From positions 1 through 64,000 of the forward strand of contig JAEEJK010000096.1 of NCBI GenBank assembly GCA_016281815.1: DNA of 64,000 nt. Reading direction: 5' to 3'. The stretch comes from Prevotella sp. GTDB taxonomy: Bacteria; Bacteroidota; Bacteroidia; Bacteroidales; Bacteroidaceae. The position numbers and the translations under genes are program-made. The notes under the pieces are model-generated. The model had not been told where the DNA came from. It ran no database searches and was given only the letters and a program-made list of their open reading frames with translations. Below are positions 17,054 to 24,763 of the stretch, piece by piece; the stretch's first letter is position 1, and each line of letters opens with the position of its first letter.

Positions 17054-17061
17054 CAAAAATA
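17054..17061 (-). promoter_or_regulatory. Candidate -7 box for the esterase-GH51 operon
   Basis: TATTTTTG on the minus strand matches TAnnTTTG and lies about 143 bp upstream of the esterase start, in the divergent gap shared with the AraC-type regulator. Confidence 0.3.
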
Positions 17062-17114
17062 CGAATATTATTCAAAAGATAATTGCACAGATGTATCTTC
17101 CCGTTGAAATTATG

Positions 17115-17122
17115 TATCTTTG
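17115..17122 (+). promoter_or_regulatory. Candidate -7 box for the AraC-type regulator
   Basis: TATCTTTG matches TAnnTTTG, 23 bp upstream of ATG 17146. A direct repeat of ATGTATCTT lies at 17091-17099 and 17112-17120 and could be an activator or self-regulation site. Confidence 0.45.
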
Positions 17123-17145
17123 TAGCGCTTTTTGAAATAAAATCG

Positions 17146-19050
17146 ATGAAACACTATAGATTCCTTTTGTTCTTATGTCTGCTGCAGTCCATTGTCGGTT
17201 GGGCACAGCAAAGGCAGGTCCTTTCGCTACCGCGGCTTGAGCAGTTGTCGTCACAGCATGTCACACAGGTGATGCAGGACTCGGAGGGCTTTCTATGGTA
17301 TGCCACCGAGGGCGGTGGCCTGTGTCGTGACGATGGACGGCAGACAACCGTGTTCCGCAGCGACGCGGAACATCCCGACCGATTGGGAAGCAACGATGTG
17401 GCTTGCGTGGCAGAGGCAGCAGGTCGTTATATCATCATAGGGTCTTTCCACGGGGCATACGTGCTCGACAAACAGGAGGGCTATGCTATCCGTCGGTTGG
17501 AGGATGTAGATGATAATCGAGTGGACGACATCATTGTCGGGCACGACGGACACTGGTGGCTGACGGCCAACAAGAAGGTATATGAATACTCTCCCGACGG
17601 ACACCTGTTGAAAACCTATATCGGAGGCGACAAATATATCTTCCGGCTGCATGAGGATCGTCAAGGACGGCTGTGGAGCGTGGAATGGGAAGGTGGACTG
17701 CTGCGGATAGACAATGGGCAAATGGTGGCGATGCCTTGGCCTGTAGATGTAGCGCCGACAGCCATAGACGAAGATCCCTCTGTGCGTGAAGGATTGCTCA
17801 TAGGAACTTTTGGCAGGGGGGTGGTGAAATATCAGCCAGCAAACGGGATGGTAGAGATGACCGAACCGAGTGACAGCGTCTGCATGAGTCGAGTCACTCG
17901 AGACCTTCAGGGAAGAATGTTGGTGGCCGACGGTTTCGGCCACTGCTTTGTCCTGACGAATAAAGACCAGCGCCCATGGTTTCGGGACCGGATTCTGACG
18001 CGGGTTGTCGCCGACTCCGTGCGCACGGCCCGTGGACTGTCGGCCCGCCCCACGGCCTTGGCCGTTCCCCCTCTCCCCTCGGAAAGGCAGCGGGCTGGCG
18101 TACCTAACTTGGGAATGAAAGGACTGAGCGATAAGTCTGAACTATGGTTCAGCACGGGTAAAGACATCCGCCGCATGAAGGAGGGAAAGGAAGAAACGGT
18201 GCTCCCCGACACCAAAGATGTATCGGCTATGACATTTACGAATGATGGCACACTCTGGCTTGCCACCATCTTCGGCACAGTGATGACATACAAAGACGGA
18301 CAACTCTCCATTGACAACTACGCCTCCAATGAATATGGAGATGCTGTGGTGGCCCTGCAAACCGACAGCATGGGACGACTCGTCATCGTCAGCGATCGTT
18401 ATGTCCGCATCTACGACTCCGTGCACCAAACGTTATGCCAACAGAACATCGAGGATGCGGGCGTCTACCTGGTCGAACTGCAGAAGACGCAGCCCGGCCG
18501 TCGCTGGAGCCAGCCTGAAGAGGAGATGATGGAACGCATGCCTCTTTGGGTATGGTGGGCACTGGCTGTTCTCATGCTGATTCTTGCTGCTCTAATACTT
18601 TATATCTGGCAGTTGCACCGTCAGCGGGAGCGATTCCTTGCAGCCATGAAGCAGGAGGTCGCGATTTCGGAACAACCGGTCGAAAGCCAACCTGTCGATG
18701 AGCAACCCATGCTTTCCGGCGAGTGGTTGCAGCATGCCATTGCCCAGGTGGAATCGCATCTCAACGATGAGAACTACAGCGTGGAGCAACTGGCCAGTGA
18801 CCTGTGCATGAGCCGCATGACCTTATATCGGAAGATACAGTCAGCCACAGGTCAAAAACCCTCGGAGTTCATCCGCACCATCCGCCTGCGCCGTGCCGCC
18901 GAACTGCTACGCGAGGGTGGCATGACCGTCACCGAAGTAACTTACGCCACAGGCTTTTCGTCTGTCAGTTACTTCAGCCGTAGTTTCCGTGCGATGTTCG
19001 GCGTGCCACCTACGCAATTTGGAAAAGAAACAACAGCGGAAAAACTGTAA
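17146..19050 (+). CDS. Membrane-bound sensor propeller-AraC regulator without a kinase
   Basis: A 634-residue regulator. It has a signal peptide (1-20), periplasmic propeller repeats of the Reg_prop kind (QDSEGFLWYATEGGGL, LHEDRQGRLWSVEWEGGLL, TFTNDGTLWLATIFGTV), one membrane helix (about 465-488, WVWWALAVLMLILAALIL), and a cytoplasmic linker. A C-terminal AraC-type DNA-binding domain (about 525-625) ends with TEVTYATGFSSVSYFSRSF. Related hybrid two-component regulators of polysaccharide loci carry a histidine kinase, ATPase and receiver between membrane and DNA-binding domain; none are present here. The divergent esterase and GH51 genes are the likely targets. A Pro/Ala-rich stretch at about residues 285-320 looks inserted. 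Confidence 0.85.
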   Translation: MKHYRFLLFLCLLQSIVGWAQQRQVLSLPRLEQLSSQHVTQVMQDSEGFLWYATEGGGLCRDDGRQTTVFRSDAEHPDRLGSNDVACVAEAAGRYIIIGSFHGAYVLDKQEGYAIRRLEDVDDNRVDDIIVGHDGHWWLTANKKVYEYSPDGHLLKTYIGGDKYIFRLHEDRQGRLWSVEWEGGLLRIDNGQMVAMPWPVDVAPTAIDEDPSVREGLLIGTFGRGVVKYQPANGMVEMTEPSDSVCMSRVTRDLQGRMLVADGFGHCFVLTNKDQRPWFRDRILTRVVADSVRTARGLSARPTALAVPPLPSERQRAGVPNLGMKGLSDKSELWFSTGKDIRRMKEGKEETVLPDTKDVSAMTFTNDGTLWLATIFGTVMTYKDGQLSIDNYASNEYGDAVVALQTDSMGRLVIVSDRYVRIYDSVHQTLCQQNIEDAGVYLVELQKTQPGRRWSQPEEEMMERMPLWVWWALAVLMLILAALILYIWQLHRQRERFLAAMKQEVAISEQPVESQPVDEQPMLSGEWLQHAIAQVESHLNDENYSVEQLASDLCMSRMTLYRKIQSATGQKPSEFIRTIRLRRAAELLREGGMTVTEVTYATGFSSVSYFSRSFRAMFGVPPTQFGKETTAEKL

Positions 19051-19198
19051 TTTTCAGTGTCTCCCTCGATTGTCTAAGACCGAAATACCATATAGTTGAA
19101 TTTCATTCGATCATTTTCACGCTCGGCATGAAGAGCAAACTCTTCTGCACTCGCTTAATCAAATGGTCCGAATTAATTCCGCCAAAGCAGCAATTATA

Positions 19199-19310
19199 TC
19201 ATTTTTGGGCTATCACCGACCCATACCTTATTGACAAGTTATCGGACGCGGAAATCTGCCCGTCATGGTCGATGTAGGCGTCCTTCATGAGGAAGTTGCC
19301 GCTTTGCTGT
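19199..19310 (-). pseudogene. Coding-like debris downstream of the DUF6794-like gene
   Basis: The frame shifted by one relative to the DUF6794-like gene reads SGNFLMKDAYIDHDGQISAS and continues to a TGA at 19199-19201. It has no start of its own and begins inside the end of the neighbouring gene. It may be the tail of a lost gene or the result of a frameshift. The rest of the 19051-19284 gap holds a segment (about 19119-19160) reading like the common Bacteroidales AGCGAGTGCAGAAGAG repeat, and no gene. Confidence 0.25.
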
Positions 19311-19596
19311 GAAGTGAAGCGGCATACTTTTCAATAATCACCGAAGACATATGGTCGGGGTGTATCATGATGTATCCGAACGGAGACTCGCACTCGTCTG
19401 AAAACATTCTCATGAAGGATTTTAGTTCCTCATCGCTTAATGGGTAAAGCCAGTTGTTCCTGATCCACAATCCTAATGTGAAGTGGAAGTCAAAAGAGTC
19501 ATCAGCCTCCATGAGTATTTTCTTATCCTCATCGCTGAGCATCGCGTCAAGTTGAGCGAAGCATTCTTCTTTGGTTTTGGGTATTTTCTTGGACAT
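19285..19596 (-). CDS. DUF6794-like small protein
   Basis: A 103-residue acidic soluble protein. The segment FHFTLGLWIRNNWLYPLSDEELKSF, followed by HPDHMSSVIIEKY, is typical of a small Bacteroidota family that I recall as DUF6794; the number is unverified. The last residues (HSKAATSS) do not look family-like, and the adjacent reading frame carries more coding-like sequence, so the C terminus may be frameshifted. It follows the 199-residue gene by 24 bp on the same strand. Confidence 0.6.
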   Translation of the reverse strand: MSKKIPKTKEECFAQLDAMLSDEDKKILMEADDSFDFHFTLGLWIRNNWLYPLSDEELKSFMRMFSDECESPFGYIMIHPDHMSSVIIEKYAASLHSKAATSS

Positions 19597-19620
19597 ATAA
19601 TATTACTTTTTAGGATGTTG

Positions 19621-20220
19621 TCACATAGACTCCATGGCCTGTTCGAGCACCTGATAGGGGAACTCTCTCAGGATGAAATTGGTTATGGCACTCCCTGCTT
19701 CGTTGGCTACGAGTTTTTTGACTTCGTCGTAGACTTCGGGGCAGGTCTCCTTCAGATGGGCGAAGTCATCTCTCTCTGACGGCTTTGTCCTGACGGCTTC
19801 GACCATGGCCCGGTATGTGGCGGACGGCAACTGCACAAGGGCATTCCCCGTCTTCCCCTCTCCGTCATTCTCGTAATAGTAGACGATATCCACCTCCTTG
19901 TATCTGACGTATTTCTCTGCGGCTTGCAGCAGTTCGTCGGGCAGACTGTCACCCAAGTCGATGGAGTAGATATCCCAGAAATCCTCGTCATCAGGAGCGT
20001 AATTCTCCTGGTAATCCATGAAACATTCCTCGCTCAGGTAATCGTAGACGTGTTGGAAGACGGAGAATTCCGGTGCATAGCCTCCGTTGTTTTCCATCAC
20101 TTGCGCCATTTCCCTGATCTGGCTGTCGCTCACCTCCACCTCCATGCTTTTGCGGTCGATGGTCTCATCGGTGTCCACATTGTAGACCTCATAATCTACT
20201 TTGAAAGTATTCTTGCTCAT
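19621..20220 (-). CDS. Unknown acidic protein
   Basis: A 199-residue soluble, strongly acidic protein with no signal peptide, no membrane helix and no recognised motif. Its N terminus (VDYEVYNVDTDETIDRKSMEVEVSDSQI) suggests a beta-rich domain. The pairing with a second small acidic soluble protein 24 bp downstream is reminiscent of immunity-protein clusters, but there is no toxin gene nearby, so this is only a guess. Confidence 0.5.
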   Translation of the reverse strand: MSKNTFKVDYEVYNVDTDETIDRKSMEVEVSDSQIREMAQVMENNGGYAPEFSVFQHVYDYLSEECFMDYQENYAPDDEDFWDIYSIDLGDSLPDELLQAAEKYVRYKEVDIVYYYENDGEGKTGNALVQLPSATYRAMVEAVRTKPSERDDFAHLKETCPEVYDEVKKLVANEAGSAITNFILREFPYQVLEQAMESM

Positions 20221-20424
20221 AGTCGTTGATATTAGTTACGGGAGCAAAGTTAGCACCATGCTGTGTCAAATCGTGGGACAAGCGAGATAAAAGATGAAAA
20301 AAACTGAAGTTTCCCATCCCATTCAAATGCATCAGCGTTTGTCGAATGTCATCCAAAAATGTTTTTCTTCTTTTTTCCGTAGCGAAGCGGTTTTTGATCT
20401 TCTCTTCATATCAGAAGTTGTGCC

Positions 20425-20450
20425 CTAACTACTTTAACTACTCTTCTTCT
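20425..20450. repeat. Partial copy of the TTAACTACT repeat
   Basis: CTAACTACTTTAACTACTC downstream of the phosphatase gene resembles the arms at 3812-4003 and 21750-21795. A nearby AGCGAAGCG (about 20382-20390) also occurs beside the first element (3948-3956). The rest of the 20221-20433 gap is T-rich with no gene seen. Confidence 0.45.
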
Positions 20451-21735
20451 TATAAGTGATATGGGCATTCTCAAGGATGTCGCGGTAGTATTTCTCTACG
20501 TCTTTCCAGTGATAGAAAGGATAGCAGTCTGTAGAAAGGGGGATGGATGTCTCGTTCTCGTTGAGGAGGAATTTCACGAGAATGTCATCACTTCCCGGTT
20601 TCCGGAAGAACACCCATTGCACGTTTCCCGCCATGGGAATAAGCCGGAAGAGAGCAAAAGTGTCGTGCAGGTTCTCCATGTCGTCGGTCGCGTGGACAGC
20701 TTCCTTCAATCCGAGGATGTAGGTCAGGGGCAGCAGCACGCTGTCGTGGCCGAAACGCAGCCTGACACCCGACTTGCCGGAGACAACCATGGAATGGGCC
20801 TCGTCGATGAAGTTTTTCAGCAAAGGGTATATCGCATAATAATTGGGCTGTGCTCCCGGCATGAGTCCTTCCCACAGACACCAACTGGCATTGTATGCCC
20901 TGAATCCGTCGATTAGTTCGTCCTCAGTGAACAGATCGTTGAACGACAATCGGAGTTCGGGCAGGCAGAGCATGTCGGAAGCGACGTTCCACAGATGGTC
21001 GGCGAGGCGAGGGGCCTCCACCAATTGTGCGGCCTTGGCCGTGTCGTTGAAGAGGAGAGTCATCTGGCGGCGCCCGTTGAGCATCCTTTTCTTAAACGTG
21101 GAAAGACTGTCGTAGAGCGCGCCGTCTTTTTCAGACTTGGGAATCTCGATGCTGTCGTTGGGAATGAGGTAATACATGTCGTGCTCACTGGCATCCATCT
21201 CTATGGAGAGCGACGGATTCATCTTCTTGAGTTCCATGCAGAAATTGGCCATGCTCAGTATGCATCTTCTCACAGTGGAAGAATTGGCATTGACATTCAG
21301 CGGCTGTTCCATCAAGGAGGGATAGTTGACCATCATCCGATGGGCGATGGCACTGTGCTGCTGCGCCCCCAGCCTGGTCAGGTCGCCATCGCGGTGGTAG
21401 GCATCTGCCTGGGCTGTTTTCAGCCTTTGAAGGGCATCGTCTCCAAGAGGAGTGAGCAGTCCCATCTCCTTTGTGGAGTCCAGTTTGTTGACGAGATACT
21501 TGTAGGCTTTGTCGCTGGTCATGTACCTGGCACCATGCCGGCCATAATGAGTGATGTAAAATGGTTGGTAACCTTCTGGTGCCGGTGTGATGTTGCCCGA
21601 TGGGTTGGGGTAGTTGCAATAATTGCCGCTCGCCAGTTCGATATGCGACAGCAGTTCCGACCTGGAGGTCTGCGCCCCAGCGGTGGCCGCCCATCCCAAC
21701 ATGATAAAAGCAAGGATGAATCTGATTGGTTTCAT
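20434..21735 (-). CDS. Secreted histidine-type acid phosphatase
   Basis: A 433-residue clade-2 histidine phosphatase (acid phosphatase/phytase-like). A signal peptide ends AGAQ. The catalytic motif YITHYGRHGAR places the phospho-accepting His at about residue 67. The proton-donor region is LRFGHDSVLLPL (HD motif) in the C-terminal third. It removes phosphate from extracellular or periplasmic phosphoesters; phytate is possible but not shown. ATG 21735 (MKPIRF) gives the better signal peptide; 21741 is the alternative. It lies directly downstream of hsdR on the same strand, separated by a repeat. Confidence 0.87.
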   Translation of the reverse strand: MKPIRFILAFIMLGWAATAGAQTSRSELLSHIELASGNYCNYPNPSGNITPAPEGYQPFYITHYGRHGARYMTSDKAYKYLVNKLDSTKEMGLLTPLGDDALQRLKTAQADAYHRDGDLTRLGAQQHSAIAHRMMVNYPSLMEQPLNVNANSSTVRRCILSMANFCMELKKMNPSLSIEMDASEHDMYYLIPNDSIEIPKSEKDGALYDSLSTFKKRMLNGRRQMTLLFNDTAKAAQLVEAPRLADHLWNVASDMLCLPELRLSFNDLFTEDELIDGFRAYNASWCLWEGLMPGAQPNYYAIYPLLKNFIDEAHSMVVSGKSGVRLRFGHDSVLLPLTYILGLKEAVHATDDMENLHDTFALFRLIPMAGNVQWVFFRKPGSDDILVKFLLNENETSIPLSTDCYPFYHWKDVEKYYRDILENAHITYKKKSS

Positions 21736-21749
21736 AGACAAATGATGAT

Positions 21750-21795
21750 AACTACTTTAACTACTTAACTTCTTTAACCACATTCAACTTGATAA
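21750..21795. repeat. Copy of the TTAACTACTTAACTTC repeat
   Basis: Between hsdR and the phosphatase gene lies TTAACTACTTAACTTCTTTA (about 21758-21777), followed by ATTCAACTTG. More than 20 bases are identical to the complement of the left arm at 3826-3853. It marks a dispersed repeat family with at least three copies in this window. Confidence 0.55.
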
Positions 21796-21801
21796 GTGGA
21801 G

Positions 21802-24732
21802 TTAGTAATACATCTCAATGTAACTATAGGCTTTCTCGAAAACGTCATTATCCTTAATCTGGTATTTAATCCAGAGGATAGAGCGAAGTTTCTTCTTGAT
21901 TTCTCTACGTGCTGTCACACTTTTGAAGGCATCATTAAACTGACGGACGATATTTACCACTTCATTGTCGATATCGTTGACCACCTGTTCTACGATGAAA
22001 GGTGTATCTTCCGTCTTGATGCTTTGGAAGAGGTCTGTCAGTGCGGCTCTTGCCTGGGCGCGTTTGTCCTGAGGCTGTTCAATTTCCTTTTCTGCTTCCA
22101 GCAATTCACGGGCCATTTGGAGCAACTGTTTCAAAAAGTCAATGCTCGAAATCAGATTCTGTTCCATGCGCTCGCGCAATTCGTCAAGTTTCTCGGCGAA
22201 TTTCTTGAACTTCGGGTCACCCTTGTGCTCACCCAGACGTATCCTCAGCATCTTTTCCACCTCTACAATCTTCTTCTCGCGTTTCTTTACATCTTCCAAG
22301 ACCGAGTCGATGATGTCGGCATCCACGACGAGGTCTTCGAGAGGAGTGCCGATATCGATGGTGTCAATATTGTTGTGGATAATCTCTATAGTTTTGGCTC
22401 CGAGCAAAGTCCAAATCAGGTTTCCGCCACTCACAGGACGCACACTCTGATAAACTTGTGCAAGCCAGGTGTAATCACTGGAATAGGGAGCGAGGAAATC
22501 ATCGGGAGAGATGATTTCCCAAGCCTTTGAGAGTCGGGCGAAGTGCCGCGCAAAGTTGGTCTTCACACCTTCGTCTTTTAAGCATTGTTGTGCAGCCGTC
22601 AGTCCTTCCCAGCCCCCAATCGTGCGGTCTACTCCGGGGAAGAATTGCAGACACTCTTGCATGAATGTAGGGATGAGGGCTTTTATCTCATCCATGTTCT
22701 TGATGATGGTCTTCACGCTTTCCTCATCGAAGGCGAGACTCTTGGCCACATCCTCAAACACTCCCACGAAGTCAACTATAAGTCCACATTTCTTGTTCTC
22801 GTCATACGTGCGGTTGGTGCGGCAAATGGCTTGCAGCAGCGTATGGTTTTTCATGGGCTTGTCGAGATACATGCACTGAAGGATGGGGGCGTCGAAGCCC
22901 GTGAGCAGTTTGCTGGTCACAATGACGAATTTTAGTGGCGACAGCGGGTCACGGAACTGGTCGAGCAGTTTCTTCTCTTCATCACGAGTCCGTTTGTATG
23001 CTTTGTATTCATCAGCCTTGTCGCCTGAAGTATGCATCACGATGGTGGTCTGGTCATCAGTACCCAACAAAGCATCCAAAGCCTTTTTGTATTTCACACA
23101 GCAGTCACGGTTATATACCACCACCTGGGCCTTCATGCCCGTTGGTTCGATGTATTCACGGAAGTGATTGACGATGTATTTGCAGACATCATTGATTCGT
23201 TTCTCTGCTGTGAAAAAAGCCTCCACACTGGTGCGGCGCACAAGTTCCTGTTTGTCTTCCTCGCTGATTTGGTCGGTGAGTGTATCAAACTCCTCCTGAA
23301 GTTTGGCTTCGTCAAGATGCATCTCTACCGGTACGGTCTTGAAGTTGAGTTCTAGTGTGGCGCCGTCTGCCACCGAATTTTGGAAGGTGTATTTGGAAAT
23401 ATAACCATACTCATCCTCCACGCTGCCAAAACAGGCAAAGGTGTTGTGGTCATTTCGGTTGATGGGGGTGCCCGTCAGTCCGAAGAAGAACGCATTGGGC
23501 AGTGCCGTGCGCATCTTCTTGCCAAGGTCACCTTCTTGTGTGCGGTGTGCCTCGTCCATCAGCAGGATGATGTTGTCACGGTCGTCAATGACCTCGCCCT
23601 CGTTCAGATCGCCAAACTTGAAGATGGTTGTGATGAGAATCTTACGCTGATGAATCTTCGTTTCCAACTCCTCTTTCGATGTGATGCCATCCACATTGGG
23701 AATTTCTGCTCGGGTGAAGTCGCCTGTTATCTGGTCTTCCAGGTCGATGCGGTCATCCACGATGACCACCGTGGGGGCTTTCAGGTCATTCTGTCGGCGC
23801 AGTTTTTGGGCGGCAAACACCATCAGCCATGATTTTCCCGAACCCTGGAAGTGCCAGATAAGGCCTTTGCGCGGTCCCTTTCCTGCACGGTAGGTACTCA
23901 GCACACGTTGCACGATGGCCTCACCACCAAGATATTGCTGATAGCGGCATACTATCTTGATTTTTTGGCCACCAGTCGTACCGGAGAAAACGGAATAGAA
24001 GCGGTAGATGTCGAGCAACCGCTCTGGGGTAAGCAGAGAAACATAATTATGCTCCACGTCATCAAGAGTGCCATGGCGACGGCTTTCATCGGCATACCAT
24101 GGTCCCCATTTGTCAACAGGGCATCCCACACCGGCATATTGCAGTTCGCGTCCTTCGCTGGCAAAAGTGAGGATGTTCGGCACGAACATTTCGGGAATGC
24201 TCTTTTGATAGTGTAGTATATCTGTAGCGCCATCGGCCCAAGTCACGGAAGACTTGACAGGAGTCTTGGCCTCACCAATCACCATAGGTATGCCGTTGAT
24301 GATATAGACCAGGTCAAGCCGTTTGCCACCCTCTTTGCTTCGCTTTGGGAACTCCCATTGATTGGTGACCACGCAGCGGTCAGGTTTGTTGGGGTCGTCA
24401 CTGAAGAAACGGATGTTGATATTCTCTCCGTCCTCACCAAAAGGATAGGAGTTCTCTTCAAACAGCAAGCGGCGGAAACGATCATTGGCATTGATCAGTT
24501 CCTCATGGTTGTTTCCAATACTGCACGCCGCACGCAAGCGATACACCACCTGCGCAGCCTGGTCTTCAGTGATGGGGTTGAGTCTCATCAGTGCCGTCAC
24601 GAGCCATTCCGTCACCAACACCTCGTCGGGCAATCGTGGCACTTCCTGTGGCTCCACATAAATCCAACCGCATTTGCCAGCGGCATTGATGAGCATCTGC
24701 TCAACCGTATTTTCTTCGTTAAAGTATGCCAT
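21802..24732 (-). CDS. hsdR: Type I restriction enzyme R subunit
   Basis: The 976-residue motor and nuclease subunit of the type I restriction complex. The N-terminal PD-(D/E)xK nuclease has Asp140, Glu154 and Lys156 in RLDLVYIINGIPMVIGEAK. The SF2 translocase core has Walker A FQGSGKS (295-301), DEAH (393-396), GLTGTP and QAICRTNR motifs, and a helical C terminus that docks to M/S subunits follows. All key residues are present, so it should be active. It cuts unmodified DNA after ATP-driven translocation. It is the last gene of the minus-strand operon, 31 bp after the SF1 helicase gene. Confidence 0.94.
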   Translation of the reverse strand: MAYFNEENTVEQMLINAAGKCGWIYVEPQEVPRLPDEVLVTEWLVTALMRLNPITEDQAAQVVYRLRAACSIGNNHEELINANDRFRRLLFEENSYPFGEDGENINIRFFSDDPNKPDRCVVTNQWEFPKRSKEGGKRLDLVYIINGIPMVIGEAKTPVKSSVTWADGATDILHYQKSIPEMFVPNILTFASEGRELQYAGVGCPVDKWGPWYADESRRHGTLDDVEHNYVSLLTPERLLDIYRFYSVFSGTTGGQKIKIVCRYQQYLGGEAIVQRVLSTYRAGKGPRKGLIWHFQGSGKSWLMVFAAQKLRRQNDLKAPTVVIVDDRIDLEDQITGDFTRAEIPNVDGITSKEELETKIHQRKILITTIFKFGDLNEGEVIDDRDNIILLMDEAHRTQEGDLGKKMRTALPNAFFFGLTGTPINRNDHNTFACFGSVEDEYGYISKYTFQNSVADGATLELNFKTVPVEMHLDEAKLQEEFDTLTDQISEEDKQELVRRTSVEAFFTAEKRINDVCKYIVNHFREYIEPTGMKAQVVVYNRDCCVKYKKALDALLGTDDQTTIVMHTSGDKADEYKAYKRTRDEEKKLLDQFRDPLSPLKFVIVTSKLLTGFDAPILQCMYLDKPMKNHTLLQAICRTNRTYDENKKCGLIVDFVGVFEDVAKSLAFDEESVKTIIKNMDEIKALIPTFMQECLQFFPGVDRTIGGWEGLTAAQQCLKDEGVKTNFARHFARLSKAWEIISPDDFLAPYSSDYTWLAQVYQSVRPVSGGNLIWTLLGAKTIEIIHNNIDTIDIGTPLEDLVVDADIIDSVLEDVKKREKKIVEVEKMLRIRLGEHKGDPKFKKFAEKLDELRERMEQNLISSIDFLKQLLQMARELLEAEKEIEQPQDKRAQARAALTDLFQSIKTEDTPFIVEQVVNDIDNEVVNIVRQFNDAFKSVTARREIKKKLRSILWIKYQIKDNDVFEKAYSYIEMYY

Positions 24733-24763
24733 ATAATTATATATTATTATCTGATTTTTGATT

